From a bacterium (GTDB lineage Bacteria; Krumholzibacteriota; Krumholzibacteriia; LZORAL124-64-63), in contig JAAEQC010000079.1 in assembly GCA_024231905.1 (NCBI GenBank), forward strand, positions 1 through 53,413: a stretch of 53,413 nucleotides of DNA. Reading direction: 5' to 3'. The notes beneath the pieces were generated by a model. The model was not told the origin of the DNA. It worked only from the letters and a program-made list of their open reading frames with translations, and did no database searches. Both the position numbers and the translations under genes were made by a program. Below, piece by piece: positions 16,027-24,756 of this stretch; positions within the stretch are counted from its first letter, which is position 1; each line of letters starts with the position of its first letter.

Positions 16027-17886
16027 CTAGTTGTTCAGAATCGATTCGACCCGATCGACAAGGTCGCCGAAGAGAGTCAGCACGTCCTCCAGGGGCTGCG
16101 GCGTCGATACGTCCACACCGCCCAGGGCGATGGTTTCCACCGGATAACGGCTACAGCCCGAACGCAGGATATCCAGGTATTGTTCCCGTTCATCGGCCCC
16201 GCCGGCCAGGACCCGCCGCGACAGGGCCACCGCAGCCGCGTAGGCCGTGGCGTACTGGTAGACGTAGAAGTTGTAGAAGAAGTGCGGGATGCGGCACCAG
16301 GTGAGCGGACTCCGCTCCGGATCGAACTCCACGGACGGGCCCCAGTACTTGATCAGCAGCTCCTGGTAGATCTCCCCCATGACCTCGGCGGTGAGGGTCT
16401 CGCCCGTCTCGCCCAGCCGGTGCACCCGGTGCTCGAACTCGGCGAACATGGTCTGCCGGAAGACCGTGTTGTTGATCTGGGCCAGGTGGTAGTCCAGCAG
16501 GTAGAGCAGGCGGCGCTGGTCCGTGGTCTCGGCGAGCAGGTGGTCCATGAGCAGCAGCTCGTTGAAGGTGGACGCGACCTCGGCCGTGAAGATGGGGTAG
16601 TCGCCGTACACGTAGGGCTGGTTGTGGACCGCCAGCCAGGTGTGCATGGAGTGGCCCAGCTCGTGGGTCAGGGTGAAGGAATCGCCCAGCTGGTCGGCCC
16701 AGTTCAGGAGGATGTAGGGCGGCGTGTCGTAGACGCCGTTGCTGTAGCCGCCGCTACGCTTGCCCGCACTCTCGTGCACGTCGATCCAGCCGCCGGCGAT
16801 GCCGCCGCGCACGGTCTCAATGTAGTCCGAGCCCAGGGGCGCGCAGGAGGTGAGGATGACCTGGCAAGCCTCGTCGTAGTCGTACTTGAACTCGCCGTCC
16901 GGGAAAAGGGGCACGGCCAGGTCGTACTCGTGAATGGGTTCGAGGCCGAGGACGCGCTGCTTCAGGGCCGTGTAGCGGTGGATGACGTCCTTGTGGGCGC
17001 TGACGGTCTCGACCAGGGAGTGGAAGACCGCCGGCGGTACGGCGTCCGGATGCAGGGCCGCTTCGAGGCAACCGGTGTGGTTCCGGGCCCGGGAGAAGAA
17101 GACGTGGTTCTTGACGTTGGCGTCCAGGTTGGCCGCCAGGGTGTTGCTCATCTTCCCGTAGGCGCCCAGGAATCCGCCGAAGGCATCCCGTCGCACGCGG
17201 CGGTCCCGGGACTTCAGGAACTTCTGGTAGCGGGCCTTGGTCAGGGTGACCGACCGGCCCTCCTCGTCTTCGACCTCGGGCAGGATGAGGTCGGCGTTGT
17301 CGAATGCGTTGAAGACCTGGCCCGCGCCGCGGGACATGAGGCTCGCTCCGGCCAGCAGCGCTTCCTGCTCGGCGGGCAGGGTGTGGGCGCCGGAGCGCAG
17401 GACGTCGTCGAAGAAGTGGGCGTAGAGCTCCAACCCGGACGTATCGGCCACCAGTCCGGAGACGCGCTCGGGACCCAGCTCCAGCACTTCGGACTCGAAC
17501 CAGGAGATGGCCTCGTCGAAGCGTACCGCCAGGCTGGCGATGCGGCCGCGGCGGGCCAGGTTCTCGCCCACACGGGTGTCCTCGTCGCTCTTGAGACTGG
17601 CGTAGACCAGGGCCTGTTCCAGACGGCGGCGGGTGTCGTGGATGGCCTCGATGGCGGCCAGCAGACCGGCGCCGGATTCGCCCAGGGTGCCCTGGAAGGC
17701 GGCGAGCCCGGGTAGGGCGGACTCGATGGCCTCGAAGATCTTCTCCCAGGCCTCGGTCCCGCTGAAGATGTTCTCCAGGCGCCACTTGTAACGTTCGGGG
17801 ATATCGGCACGGTCGGCGGGGGCGCCGCCGGCGGCTTCGTGAGCGGCGGCGGCCAGGCGCAGTCGCGCTATACGATGGGTCAGCAT
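16027..17886 (-). CDS. pepF: Oligoendopeptidase F (M3B metallopeptidase)
   Basis: A 619-residue zinc peptidase. The M3 active site is LTHELGHSMHT (HExxH at ~residue 405), followed by the third ligand region ASTFNELLLMDHLL. The N-terminal part (residues ~30-200) matches the PepF helical domain (RYKWRLENIFSGTEAWEKIFEAIE). PepF cuts short peptides of about 7 to 23 residues in the cytoplasm. No signal peptide is apparent. Length and motif order are normal. It heads a likely two-gene unit with the secreted protein gene that follows. Confidence 0.95.
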   Translation of the reverse strand: MLTHRIARLRLAAAAHEAAGGAPADRADIPERYKWRLENIFSGTEAWEKIFEAIESALPGLAAFQGTLGESGAGLLAAIEAIHDTRRRLEQALVYASLKSDEDTRVGENLARRGRIASLAVRFDEAISWFESEVLELGPERVSGLVADTSGLELYAHFFDDVLRSGAHTLPAEQEALLAGASLMSRGAGQVFNAFDNADLILPEVEDEEGRSVTLTKARYQKFLKSRDRRVRRDAFGGFLGAYGKMSNTLAANLDANVKNHVFFSRARNHTGCLEAALHPDAVPPAVFHSLVETVSAHKDVIHRYTALKQRVLGLEPIHEYDLAVPLFPDGEFKYDYDEACQVILTSCAPLGSDYIETVRGGIAGGWIDVHESAGKRSGGYSNGVYDTPPYILLNWADQLGDSFTLTHELGHSMHTWLAVHNQPYVYGDYPIFTAEVASTFNELLLMDHLLAETTDQRRLLYLLDYHLAQINNTVFRQTMFAEFEHRVHRLGETGETLTAEVMGEIYQELLIKYWGPSVEFDPERSPLTWCRIPHFFYNFYVYQYATAYAAAVALSRRVLAGGADEREQYLDILRSGCSRYPVETIALGGVDVSTPQPLEDVLTLFGDLVDRVESILNN

Positions 17887-17993
17887 TTGTTACTCCCTGT
17901 TCCGACGGCGTGGGGCGGCCGTCCGGTGCTGCGGGGACGATAGAACAAAGAGCAGCGCTTGGCCAGCGGCGGTGAGGCGGTGGCGGTTCCGGG

Positions 17994-18389
17994 TCAGGCC
18001 GGAGTGGCGACCATTGCGGCGTCCAGACAAACAGCGACGCTGTCGCGGATGAACGGCACGTTCAGGGGCTTGGGCAGGAAGGCGGCCGCGCCAAGGTCCA
18101 GCAACTGGGTGATTTCCGTCGGTCCGGCCACACCCGAGGTGATCAGGACCGGCAGGTGGCACAGATCCTCGTCGCTGCGGATGACCTCCAGCAACTGCCG
18201 GCCACCCAGAACAGGCATGGCCACGTCGGCGATCACAAGGTCGTAGTCGGGGTTGCATCGGAGGGCGTCCAGAGCATGGATCCCGTCACTGCAGCAGTGG
18301 CACACGACATCGAGGCCGTAAACGGCCCGGGCCAGCAGGTGTCTGCTCTGGGGATCGTCGTCGACGATGAGAATCCTGGGCATGGTCAT
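17994..18389 (-). CDS. Single-domain response regulator (CheY-like)
   Basis: A 131-residue receiver domain with no output domain: acidic pair DDD in ILIVDDDPQS, phospho-acceptor Asp in LVIADVAMPV (~residue 54), Ser/Thr in VLITSG and Lys in FLPKPLN. Such proteins relay phosphate from a histidine kinase to a target protein. The start at 18389 follows CTGGAG at suitable spacing; an in-frame ATG two codons later is an alternative. It follows another receiver-only gene by 71 bases on the same strand. The cognate kinase is not in the window. Confidence 0.9.
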   Translation of the reverse strand: MTMPRILIVDDDPQSRHLLARAVYGLDVVCHCCSDGIHALDALRCNPDYDLVIADVAMPVLGGRQLLEVIRSDEDLCHLPVLITSGVAGPTEITQLLDLGAAAFLPKPLNVPFIRDSVAVCLDAAMVATPA

Positions 18390-18460
18390 CTCCAGGTGAC
18401 CGAGCCAGGGCGAGTTGGCTGCTGGGGCGAACCGCCGGATATCCCCCCGGCGGCGTTTGC

Positions 18461-18868
18461 TCAGTTTTCTACGGTTGTCCCGAGACCGAGCTCCTCGAGT
18501 ACGGCCTGGAAACGCTTCTTGTCGATGGGCTTGGTGACGTAGCCGTCGGCTTCCGCTTCGTAGGCCTGCTGCACGGAGTCCTCGTCCTCCAGGGCGGTCG
18601 TCATGATGACGCGGGCGCCGAAGCCCTTGCCCAGGTTGTGGTCCGCCTCCAGGGCGCGGATGCGCTCCAGAGCTTCCTGGCCCGTGATCCCGGGCATCAT
18701 GATATCGAGACAGATGAGATCGTAGTTGCCGCCCGACGCGAGAGCCTGGCGGACCGCCGCCAGGGCTTCGTTGCCATTGATGGCCACGTCGCATTCCCCG
18801 TAGGACTCGAGATAGCGGCAAAGCAAGCGACGACTGATGAAGTCGTCTTCCACGACCAGAATCTGCAT
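18461..18868 (-). CDS. Single-domain response regulator (CheY-like)
   Basis: A 135-residue receiver: ILVVEDDFIS (acidic pocket), LICLDIMMPGITG with the phospho-acceptor Asp (~residue 57), VIMTTALED and YVTKPID (conserved Lys). The insertion LEADHNLGKGFGAR before the beta-4 strand is typical of receivers related to those acting with HD-GYP or hybrid kinases. The start at 18868 is supported by GAGGAG eight bases upstream. It is the first of two tandem receiver genes and is divergent from the TerB/DnaJ gene. Confidence 0.92.
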   Translation of the reverse strand: MQILVVEDDFISRRLLCRYLESYGECDVAINGNEALAAVRQALASGGNYDLICLDIMMPGITGQEALERIRALEADHNLGKGFGARVIMTTALEDEDSVQQAYEAEADGYVTKPIDKKRFQAVLEELGLGTTVEN

Positions 18869-19061
18869 GAGACCGTCTCCTCGTCGGTGCATCGGGCCCG
18901 GGGCGGGCGAGTCGGCGTCCCGGTCACACTCCCCTGATCGGCGAGGCTCAAGGGTTCTTGAATAATTCCTATCGTCTCCGGTAACTTTGCCAGTTGACCG
19001 ACGTTCACGCACATTGTCGGGAGCGAGTATCGCGTAGAGGCCAAGGAAGGACACGACACAC

Positions 19062-19871
19062 ATGGGCTTGTTGGGCACGATCATCGGCGGCGGATTGGGA
19101 TTCATGTTCGGCGGGCCCCTGGGCGCCATCATCGGCGGCACCATCGGCTCCAACCTGGGCGAGTTCGGCCGGGGCACGGTCCACCCCGGGACAGGCGGCG
19201 GGCGGCGACCCGGTTTCGGCGCCCGCGGCGGCGGTCCCTTCGGCGGCGCCCGCGTCGACCCCCTCCAGGTCCAGCAGGCCTTCCTGACGGCGGTCATCAG
19301 TCTGGCGGCCAAGGTGGCCAAGGCCGACGGCCAGGTGAGCACGGCCGAGGTGAAGAAGTTCGACGAGTTCCTGCGGAAGAACCTGGCCATGCCCCCGGCC
19401 GACCGGCGCATGGCCGCGCGGATCTTCAACGAGGCCCGCGATTCGTCCATTCCCGCCGAGGACTTCGCCCGCCAGATCCGTCAGATCCTCGGCCACCAGC
19501 CCCACCGCATGCGGGACATCGTCTCCCTGCTGGCTGCGGTGGCCATGGCCGACGGCCAACTCCACCCGGCCGAGGAACGCCTCATCCGGTCCATCGCCGG
19601 CGAACTGGGCCTGACCCAGCGGGACTACGACGAGTCCATGGCCATGTTCAACCCCACCGCCAACCTGGACACGGCCTACGCCGTCCTGGGAGTCCCCGCC
19701 TCGGCCACGGACACGGAAGTGAAGAAGGCCTACCGCAAATTGGCCAAGGAGTACCATCCGGACATACTGGCCTCCAAGGGCATGAGCGAGGACTTCAACA
19801 AGTTCGCGGAAGAGAAGATGAAGGCCATCAACGCGGCCTGGTCTGAGGTCGAAAAAGCCAGGGGACTCTAG
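19062..19871 (+). CDS. DjlA-like TerB/DnaJ co-chaperone
   Basis: A 269-residue protein. The N-terminus is a Gly-rich hydrophobic segment (GTIIGGGLGFMFGGPLGAIIGG) that probably inserts in the membrane as in DjlA. A TerB-like helical domain follows (residues ~68-185, VISLAAKVAKADGQVSTAEVKKFDEF), then a C-terminal J domain (~205-267) with the HPD motif in KEYHPDIL. DjlA-type proteins recruit DnaK at the membrane. All key J-domain residues are present. The gene is divergent from the response regulators, and a structured repeat begins five bases after its stop. Confidence 0.9.
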   Translation: MGLLGTIIGGGLGFMFGGPLGAIIGGTIGSNLGEFGRGTVHPGTGGGRRPGFGARGGGPFGGARVDPLQVQQAFLTAVISLAAKVAKADGQVSTAEVKKFDEFLRKNLAMPPADRRMAARIFNEARDSSIPAEDFARQIRQILGHQPHRMRDIVSLLAAVAMADGQLHPAEERLIRSIAGELGLTQRDYDESMAMFNPTANLDTAYAVLGVPASATDTEVKKAYRKLAKEYHPDILASKGMSEDFNKFAEEKMKAINAAWSEVEKARGL

Positions 19872-19876
19872 GTTGA

Positions 19877-19989
19877 GCTTGGGGGGAGGTGTCGGACTGC
19901 TCGGCGCGACTCGGGCCGTCCCGGCCCGAGCGAGGCCCCGCAGGGGCCGAAGCGCGGAGCGCCGAGCAGTCCGACACCTCCCCCCAAGC
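19877..19989 (+). repeat. Structured palindromic repeat, copy 2
   Basis: The 30-base arms 19877-19906 and 19960-19989 are exact reverse complements. Between them is a 53-base core with two hairpins: CTCGGGCCG/CCGGCCCGAG and GGCCCC-GCA-GGGGCC. The core is almost identical to copy 3 at 20868, while the arms are unrelated in sequence. The element starts right after the TerB/DnaJ stop codon. Confidence 0.9.
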
Positions 19990-20044
19990 CCGACGCTGGA
20001 GTACCTGGCCTTCCCGGCCGACGCTACTACTACGGAGTGAAATC

Positions 20045-20788
20045 ATGAAAATCGCCGCCCTGTCCGACATTCACAGCAATGTGTTCGCACTGGACGCCGT
20101 CATCGGGGACGCGAAGCGGCGTGGCGCCGAAATGATGCTGAATCTCGGGGACGTATTCTATGGTCCCATTGCACCGAGAGCGACCTATGACCTGCTCGCG
20201 GAACACGAATTCGTCACGATCAGTGGAAACCAGGACCGCCAGCTTCACGAAGCGACCGCCGAAGAGATCGAGTCCAACCCCACCCTGCAATTCGTGCTGA
20301 ATGACCTCGGCGCGGACCCCGTTGCCTGGTTGGAATCCCTTCCCTTCGATTACCGGCTGAATGACGAGATCTACCTGTGTCACGGTTCGCCGACCGATGA
20401 CCTGGAGTATCTCCTCGAGAACGTGGAGTCGGGGCACGCGCGTCTTCGTTCGGACAGGGAGATCGTCCAATTGCTCGGCGGTCAGCAATCGAACCTGATC
20501 ATCTGCGGACACACGCACACCCCGCGTACCGTCCTGCTGGATTCGGGTCAGCTCATCGTGAATCCCGGCAGCGTCGGTCTGCCCGCGTACACGGACGATG
20601 AACCCGTCGCTCATGCCATGGAGAACTTCAGCCCGCACGCCGCCTACGCCATGATCGAGAAGTGTGCGGACGGGTGGACCGTCCAGAATATCCTCGTTCC
20701 CTACGATTACCGGAAAGCCGCTGCCGAGGCAAAGAAGCAGAATCGAGACGACTGGGCGTGGTTCCTGTCGACGGGCAGGGGGCATTAA
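20045..20788 (+). CDS. Calcineurin-like metallophosphoesterase
   Basis: A 247-residue protein with the metallophosphoesterase signature: LSDIHSN (Asp, His), LGDVFYGP, SGNQDRQ (GNxD/H), CHGSP and CGHTHTPR. This is the YfcE/MJ0936-like single-domain group. It hydrolyses phosphoester bonds using two metal ions; the natural substrate is unknown. The second-metal motif reads GNQD, as in many members of this group. The ATG at 20045 is chosen because the signature starts within its first ten residues. Structured repeats lie 55 bases before its start and 79 bases after its stop. Downstream is mutM. Confidence 0.92.
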   Translation: MKIAALSDIHSNVFALDAVIGDAKRRGAEMMLNLGDVFYGPIAPRATYDLLAEHEFVTISGNQDRQLHEATAEEIESNPTLQFVLNDLGADPVAWLESLPFDYRLNDEIYLCHGSPTDDLEYLLENVESGHARLRSDREIVQLLGGQQSNLIICGHTHTPRTVLLDSGQLIVNPGSVGLPAYTDDEPVAHAMENFSPHAAYAMIEKCADGWTVQNILVPYDYRKAAAEAKKQNRDDWAWFLSTGRGH

Positions 20789-20867
20789 GACGAGCTACCG
20801 GCCAATAGAATCGTCTGTTGCGATATTACATTGAACACTCGGGCGGTCCGGCTTGGGTCGCCCTTGC

Positions 20868-20983
20868 GGGTCCGGGGGTGTGGTGGTCTTCTTCGCCGCG
20901 ACTCGAGCCGTCTGCGGCCCGAGCGAGGCCCCGCAGGGGCCGAAGCGCGGAGCGGCGAATAAGACCACCACACCCCCGGACCC
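20868..20983 (+). repeat. Structured palindromic repeat, copy 3, in the mutM leader
   Basis: The 31-base arms 20868-20898 and 20953-20983 are complementary with a single mismatch. The 54-base core is nearly the same as in copy 2. The right arm ends five bases before the AAGGAG ribosome-binding site of the glycosylase gene, so the folded element would sit directly in front of the mutM translation start. Confidence 0.9.
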
Positions 20984-20996
20984 CCCAAGGAGTCCC

Positions 20997-21812
20997 ATGC
21001 CTGAACTGCCTGAAGTCGAGAATGTCGGGAGAGCTATAGCGGCGGCGCTCATTGGGCGTGCGGTGACAGGTGTGAAGGCGCCGTTTTCGGGGGTCCTGGG
21101 GCAATCGTTGCGGGCGACCCGGAAGGCGCTGGTGGGCAAACAGCTCGCCGATGTGCATCGGCACGGGAAGTACCTGATCCTGAACTTCACCGGCGAGGGC
21201 GGCGGCGAAGCCCACCTCATGATTCACCTGCGCATGACCGGACAGATCTTCGTCATGGACGGTTACGTGCCCGACAAGCACGTGCACGTGAGCTTCGACT
21301 TCGACGGAGTGCCGGTCCACTACCGGGACATCCGGAAGTTCGGGCGGCTCGTACTGGTGGAAGACGGGCGCCGGCCTGCCGCGCTGGACCACGTGGGACC
21401 GGATATGCTCACCGTACGCTGGTCCGAATGGCACGCGCGGGCGGCCCATCGCGCCGCGCCTATCAAGGCGGTGCTGCTGGACCAGGGCGTGGCCGCCGGA
21501 CTGGGCAACATCTACGTGGACGAGTCGCTCTTCCTGGCGCGAGTCCATCCCGAGGCCCGCCCCCGCGACCTGGACGACGCCACCCTGCGCGAAGTTCTGA
21601 AACGGGCCAAGCAGGTGCTGCGCCTGGCCATCAAACACGGCGGGACGACCTTCATGAACTTCGCCGACTTCCACGGCCGGCCCGGGAATTTCCGGCGGAA
21701 GCTGCGGGTGTACGGGCGGGGCGGGGAGGACTGCCGGGATTGTGGGGGGACGCTGGAGAAGACGGTGGTCGGCGGGCGAGGGACCGTGTTCTGTCCGCGG
21801 TGCCAATCCTGA
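20997..21812 (+). CDS. mutM: Formamidopyrimidine-DNA glycosylase
   Basis: A 271-residue base-excision repair enzyme of the Fpg/Nei family. It begins MPELPEVE, with the catalytic Pro-2 and Glu-3 that form the Schiff base. The H2TH region includes LLDQGVAAGLGNIYVDE, and the C-terminal zinc finger is CRDCGG...CPRCQ. It removes oxidised purines such as 8-oxoguanine and nicks the DNA. All catalytic features are present. The start at 20997 follows AAGGAG. The 3' end of the gene is strongly enriched in G-ending codons. It is tail-to-tail with an ABC transporter remnant. Confidence 0.95.
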   Translation: MPELPEVENVGRAIAAALIGRAVTGVKAPFSGVLGQSLRATRKALVGKQLADVHRHGKYLILNFTGEGGGEAHLMIHLRMTGQIFVMDGYVPDKHVHVSFDFDGVPVHYRDIRKFGRLVLVEDGRRPAALDHVGPDMLTVRWSEWHARAAHRAAPIKAVLLDQGVAAGLGNIYVDESLFLARVHPEARPRDLDDATLREVLKRAKQVLRLAIKHGGTTFMNFADFHGRPGNFRRKLRVYGRGGEDCRDCGGTLEKTVVGGRGTVFCPRCQS

Positions 21813-21822
21813 ATCGACCCCC

Positions 21823-22053
21823 TCAGCCCGCCTGCTCCTTCTCCACCAACTGCCCCATCTGCAACTCGTAGTAGGTGCCCCGGTTGGCCATGAGCTCCGC
21901 GTGCGTCCCCGTCTCCACGATGCGACCGTAATCCATGACGACGATGCGATCGGCGCTCTGGATCGTGCTCAAGCGGTGGGCGATGACGATCCGGGTGCAG
22001 TCCAGCTCTTCGAGGGACCGCTGGATGAGCCCCTCGGTGACCGTGTCGAGGGG
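21823..22053 (-). pseudogene. Remnant of an ABC transporter ATPase (C-terminal ~76 residues)
   Basis: The minus-strand frame reads [16 protein letters not shown]...[32 protein letters not shown]...YYELQMGQL. This is the D-loop, H-loop and C-terminal end of an exporter-type (ABCB/LanT-like) nucleotide-binding domain. The Walker A, signature and Walker B motifs are absent: upstream of the D-loop the frame runs into noncoding sequence and then the end of the DUF885 gene. It is therefore a truncated gene end left by a deletion or rearrangement, not a working transporter. Confidence 0.85.
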
Positions 22054-22070
22054 CCTGGCGACGCACACCC

Positions 22071-23795
22071 TCAATCCAACCCCATCAACTCCCGCACATA
22101 CTTCGGCGCCGGCGACCCGAAACTCAGCATCGTGTCGTGGAACGTCTTCAGGTCGAACCCCGCCCCCGCGCGCGCCTCGTAGTCCCGCCGGATCCCGTTG
22201 ATCTCCAGGTTGCCCACGTAGTAGGTCGAAAGCTGGGTGCTGCTCAACTGCGCCCGCACCCATTTGCCCGCGGCCTCGGCCTCCTCCTGGAAGCCCTCGA
22301 CCATCATCATCTGCATGGCCTCGTCCTCGGACATGCCCTCGCAGTGGATGCGGTAGTCGATGATGGCGTTGATGATGAGCCGGAGACTCATCTTCAGCTG
22401 CTGCATCTGCAGCTCGGGGCCGGCGTACTGCATCTCCACCATGAGCTGTTCCGCGTAGGTGGCCCAGCCTTCGACGAAGGTGCCGCTGCCGAAGATGGCC
22501 CGCAGGGGCGTGGGCGCCTCGAAGGCGTTGGCGTGGGCGATCTGCAGGTAGTGGCCGGGCATGGCCTCGTGGACGGACAGGTTCAGGAGCATCCAGTCGT
22601 TGTATTCGCGGTAGAAGGTCTCGGCCCGCTCGGGAGTCCAGTGGGCCGGGGTGGGACTGATGGCGTAGAAAGTGGTGCCGCCCTCCTCCAGGGGGCCCGG
22701 CGAGTCGCAGTAGGCGATGGAGAAGCCCCGCTGATGCTCGGGCATGACGATGATCTCCACCGGCTCGTCGGGGACGGTCATGATGTCGGCCTCGCGCATC
22801 CAGTCGGTGAGGTGGGCCAGTCCCTCGCGAGCTTCTTCAACGATGGTTTCGTTGGTGGGACGGTCCTCGGCCAGGCGGTCCAGAACGGTGCGGATCACGT
22901 GGTCCTCGCCGGGGGCGGCTTCCAGGTCGCCCAGGCCATAGCTGATGTACAGGGGTGCGGCGACCTCGTACATCTGTCGACGCATCTCCACCAGGGCCCG
23001 CGCGGCGGCGGACTGGATTTCGGCCGCGGACAGGTCGCTGGCCAGGGCGAAGCGCAGCTTCTGCTCGAAGCGCTCGCAACCGATGCGGAAGTCGCCGGTG
23101 GAGCGGGGCAGCAGGTCGTCCTCGAGCCAGGTCCCGTGCTCCTCCAGGGCGGCGATGGCCGCGGCCCGGGGACCGGCGAAGCGTTCGCGCATCCCCGGTA
23201 CCTGGTCCAGGTACTCGTTCAGGCCGTCCATGATCATGTTGACCACGCCACGGTTGCGGTCGATGGCCGTGCGGGTCATGACCGCCGGCGGCGCGTCCAG
23301 ATTCTCCCGGGCGGCGGCCAGCAGTGCCGGAATCTGCTCCAGCCGGGACAGAACCGCCTCGAGACGCTCTTCCAAGGGGGCGAAGTCCCTGGCCACCAGG
23401 TTGTAGATGCCGTCGCCGGCGTTGTACCAGGTGGGATTCCAGGTGTACTCGCGCAACTCCTCGATCAGGAAGATGTCGCGGGCCAGGACGTCCCGCAGGA
23501 TCTCGCAATCGATGCGGTTCACGGTGCTCAGCTCGGCCAGGTCGATGGCCTCGAGGGAGTCCAGGTAGGCCCGGCAGAAATCCATGTACTCGACGTGGCC
23601 GGCGGCGCTCATGTCCGTGGTCAGGTGATCGAAGCGATGGTCGCCCAGGCTGGTGGCCCATTCCGGGATCATCTCCAGCATCTTGTCCAGGTAGCGGTCG
23701 GCCAGGCCGACGAACTCCTCGTCGGCCGCCGGACCGGACGAGCAGCCGGGCAGGACCGCCAGGGCCACGATGGCGAGCAGGCATGCGGTCTTCAT
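22071..23795 (-). CDS. DUF885-family lipoprotein (putative metallopeptidase)
   Basis: A 574-residue protein with a lipoprotein signal ([18 protein letters not shown], lipobox LPGC) followed by a full DUF885 domain. The motif [13 protein letters not shown] (HExxxGH, ~residue 403) and the later EGWATYAE are the conserved features of this family, which is distantly like zinc peptidases of gluzincin type. Peptidase activity is proposed for the family rather than established here. The start at 23795 is backed by GAGGAG. The stop codon lies within 20 bases of the ABC transporter remnant, marking a junction. Confidence 0.9.
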   Translation of the reverse strand: MKTACLLAIVALAVLPGCSSGPAADEEFVGLADRYLDKMLEMIPEWATSLGDHRFDHLTTDMSAAGHVEYMDFCRAYLDSLEAIDLAELSTVNRIDCEILRDVLARDIFLIEELREYTWNPTWYNAGDGIYNLVARDFAPLEERLEAVLSRLEQIPALLAAARENLDAPPAVMTRTAIDRNRGVVNMIMDGLNEYLDQVPGMRERFAGPRAAAIAALEEHGTWLEDDLLPRSTGDFRIGCERFEQKLRFALASDLSAAEIQSAAARALVEMRRQMYEVAAPLYISYGLGDLEAAPGEDHVIRTVLDRLAEDRPTNETIVEEAREGLAHLTDWMREADIMTVPDEPVEIIVMPEHQRGFSIAYCDSPGPLEEGGTTFYAISPTPAHWTPERAETFYREYNDWMLLNLSVHEAMPGHYLQIAHANAFEAPTPLRAIFGSGTFVEGWATYAEQLMVEMQYAGPELQMQQLKMSLRLIINAIIDYRIHCEGMSEDEAMQMMMVEGFQEEAEAAGKWVRAQLSSTQLSTYYVGNLEINGIRRDYEARAGAGFDLKTFHDTMLSFGSPAPKYVRELMGLD

Positions 23796-23823
23796 GGGAT
23801 TTCTCCTCGTTGGGGACGCGCTG

Positions 23824-24300
23824 TCAGGCGCCGTTGTCGTATTTCTTGTGGAGGACTTCCGTGTGGGGCGCGAATCCCGCGCTCCGGAAAAGCCTCTGGG
23901 ACGCATCGTTGTTCACATAGATCCGGACCTCGGCGTGGGGCACGCCCTGGGCACGCATCCACTCTTCGGCCGCCGCCACCAGGCGCCGGCCCACGCCTTG
24001 CCGCCGGAACCGCCGGGCCACGCCGATCTCCTGGAGGTAGCCGTATTTGCGGATGGTGCGGTAGGGCGGGATCTCCTTGGCGATGGCCACGATGTAACCG
24101 GCGAGGACATCCTCGTCGTCGGCCACCAGGACGCAGTGGTCGGCGGCGTCCAGCAGGCCGGTGACGTACTCGGTCCAGTGGGCGACGGAGTCCTGCCCGC
24201 GCACGAAGTCCGGGTCGAGGGTGGTGTGGAAGTCCATGAACTCCACCCACAGGTCGACGATGGCGGGAATGTCCTCGGGAAGCGCGGACCGGACCTGCAT
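23824..24300 (-). CDS. GNAT-family N-acetyltransferase
   Basis: A 158-residue acetyltransferase. The acetyl-CoA binding motif is seen as YLQEIGVARRFRRQGVGRRLVAAAEEW (Q/RxxGxG/A, ~residues 90-115). This is followed by VRIYVNNDASQRLFRSAGF, the typical beta-5/alpha-4 'N..A..FY...GF' segment. The substrate is unknown. The ATG at 24300 follows AAGGAA. It lies between dsrC-like and DUF885 genes on the same strand; a 28-base gap to DUF885 suggests cotranscription. Confidence 0.9.
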   Translation of the reverse strand: MQVRSALPEDIPAIVDLWVEFMDFHTTLDPDFVRGQDSVAHWTEYVTGLLDAADHCVLVADDEDVLAGYIVAIAKEIPPYRTIRKYGYLQEIGVARRFRRQGVGRRLVAAAEEWMRAQGVPHAEVRIYVNNDASQRLFRSAGFAPHTEVLHKKYDNGA

Positions 24301-24334
24301 GGCATTCCTTGTAGGTGGGTCCGATCCGCCCGGA

Positions 24335-24652
24335 TCAGACGCAGGAATCGGGACGCGGCAGGCCCGCCACCCGGCAAGCCCCCTTGGCGGGACCACCGGG
24401 GAAGAGGTCGTAGATGCGCTGCAGGGTCATCTCCACGCCTTTGCACAGGACCCGGATCATGGGCGCCATGCCGTGCTCCTCCTGGTGCTCGCGCAGGAAC
24501 TCGATGACGTGCCAGTGGTCCTCGGTCAGCGTTTCTATGCCGTCGTGGGCGGCCAGGGCGTCGGCCACCCGGTCGTTCCACTGGTCGAACTCCACCAGGT
24601 AGCCCCGGTCGTCCAGTTCGACCCGGCCGCGCCCGTACTCGAATGTGGGCAT
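24335..24652 (-). CDS. DsrC/TusE-family sulfur carrier protein
   Basis: A 105-residue protein of the DsrC/TusE family: GYLVEFDQWNDRVADALAAHDGI, HWHVIEFLREHQ and a C-terminal arm KGACRVAGLPRPDSCV. Both redox cysteines of true DsrC are present, the penultimate CysA and CysB 11 residues earlier. TusE proteins carry only the penultimate cysteine, so this can form the trisulfide or disulfide used in dissimilatory sulfur metabolism. No dsrAB, tusBCD or other sulfur genes lie in the window, so its partner is unknown. A role as a sulfur-relay or regulatory protein is inferred. Confidence 0.88.
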   Translation of the reverse strand: MPTFEYGRGRVELDDRGYLVEFDQWNDRVADALAAHDGIETLTEDHWHVIEFLREHQEEHGMAPMIRVLCKGVEMTLQRIYDLFPGGPAKGACRVAGLPRPDSCV

Positions 24653-24756
24653 GATGCTCCTCGCAGGACCCGCGGTGGGGCCGCCGGCTGCCTTCTCTCA
24701 CGTGGATGACCAGGGTATTATCCCGCGCCCCGGGGCCGCGCGCAACCGGTTTGAAC

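Noticed and set aside
15328..17715. A 795-codon open frame on the plus strand
   Set aside because: It is antisense to the oligoendopeptidase F and secreted-protein genes. Its composition (HVHRV, GQ, HRHR repeats) is typical of a GC-rich shadow frame.
19877..19989. Interpreting the long hairpins as Rho-independent terminators
   Set aside because: None is followed by a T-run on either strand, and copy 3 lies in front of a gene start; the conserved core also argues for another role.
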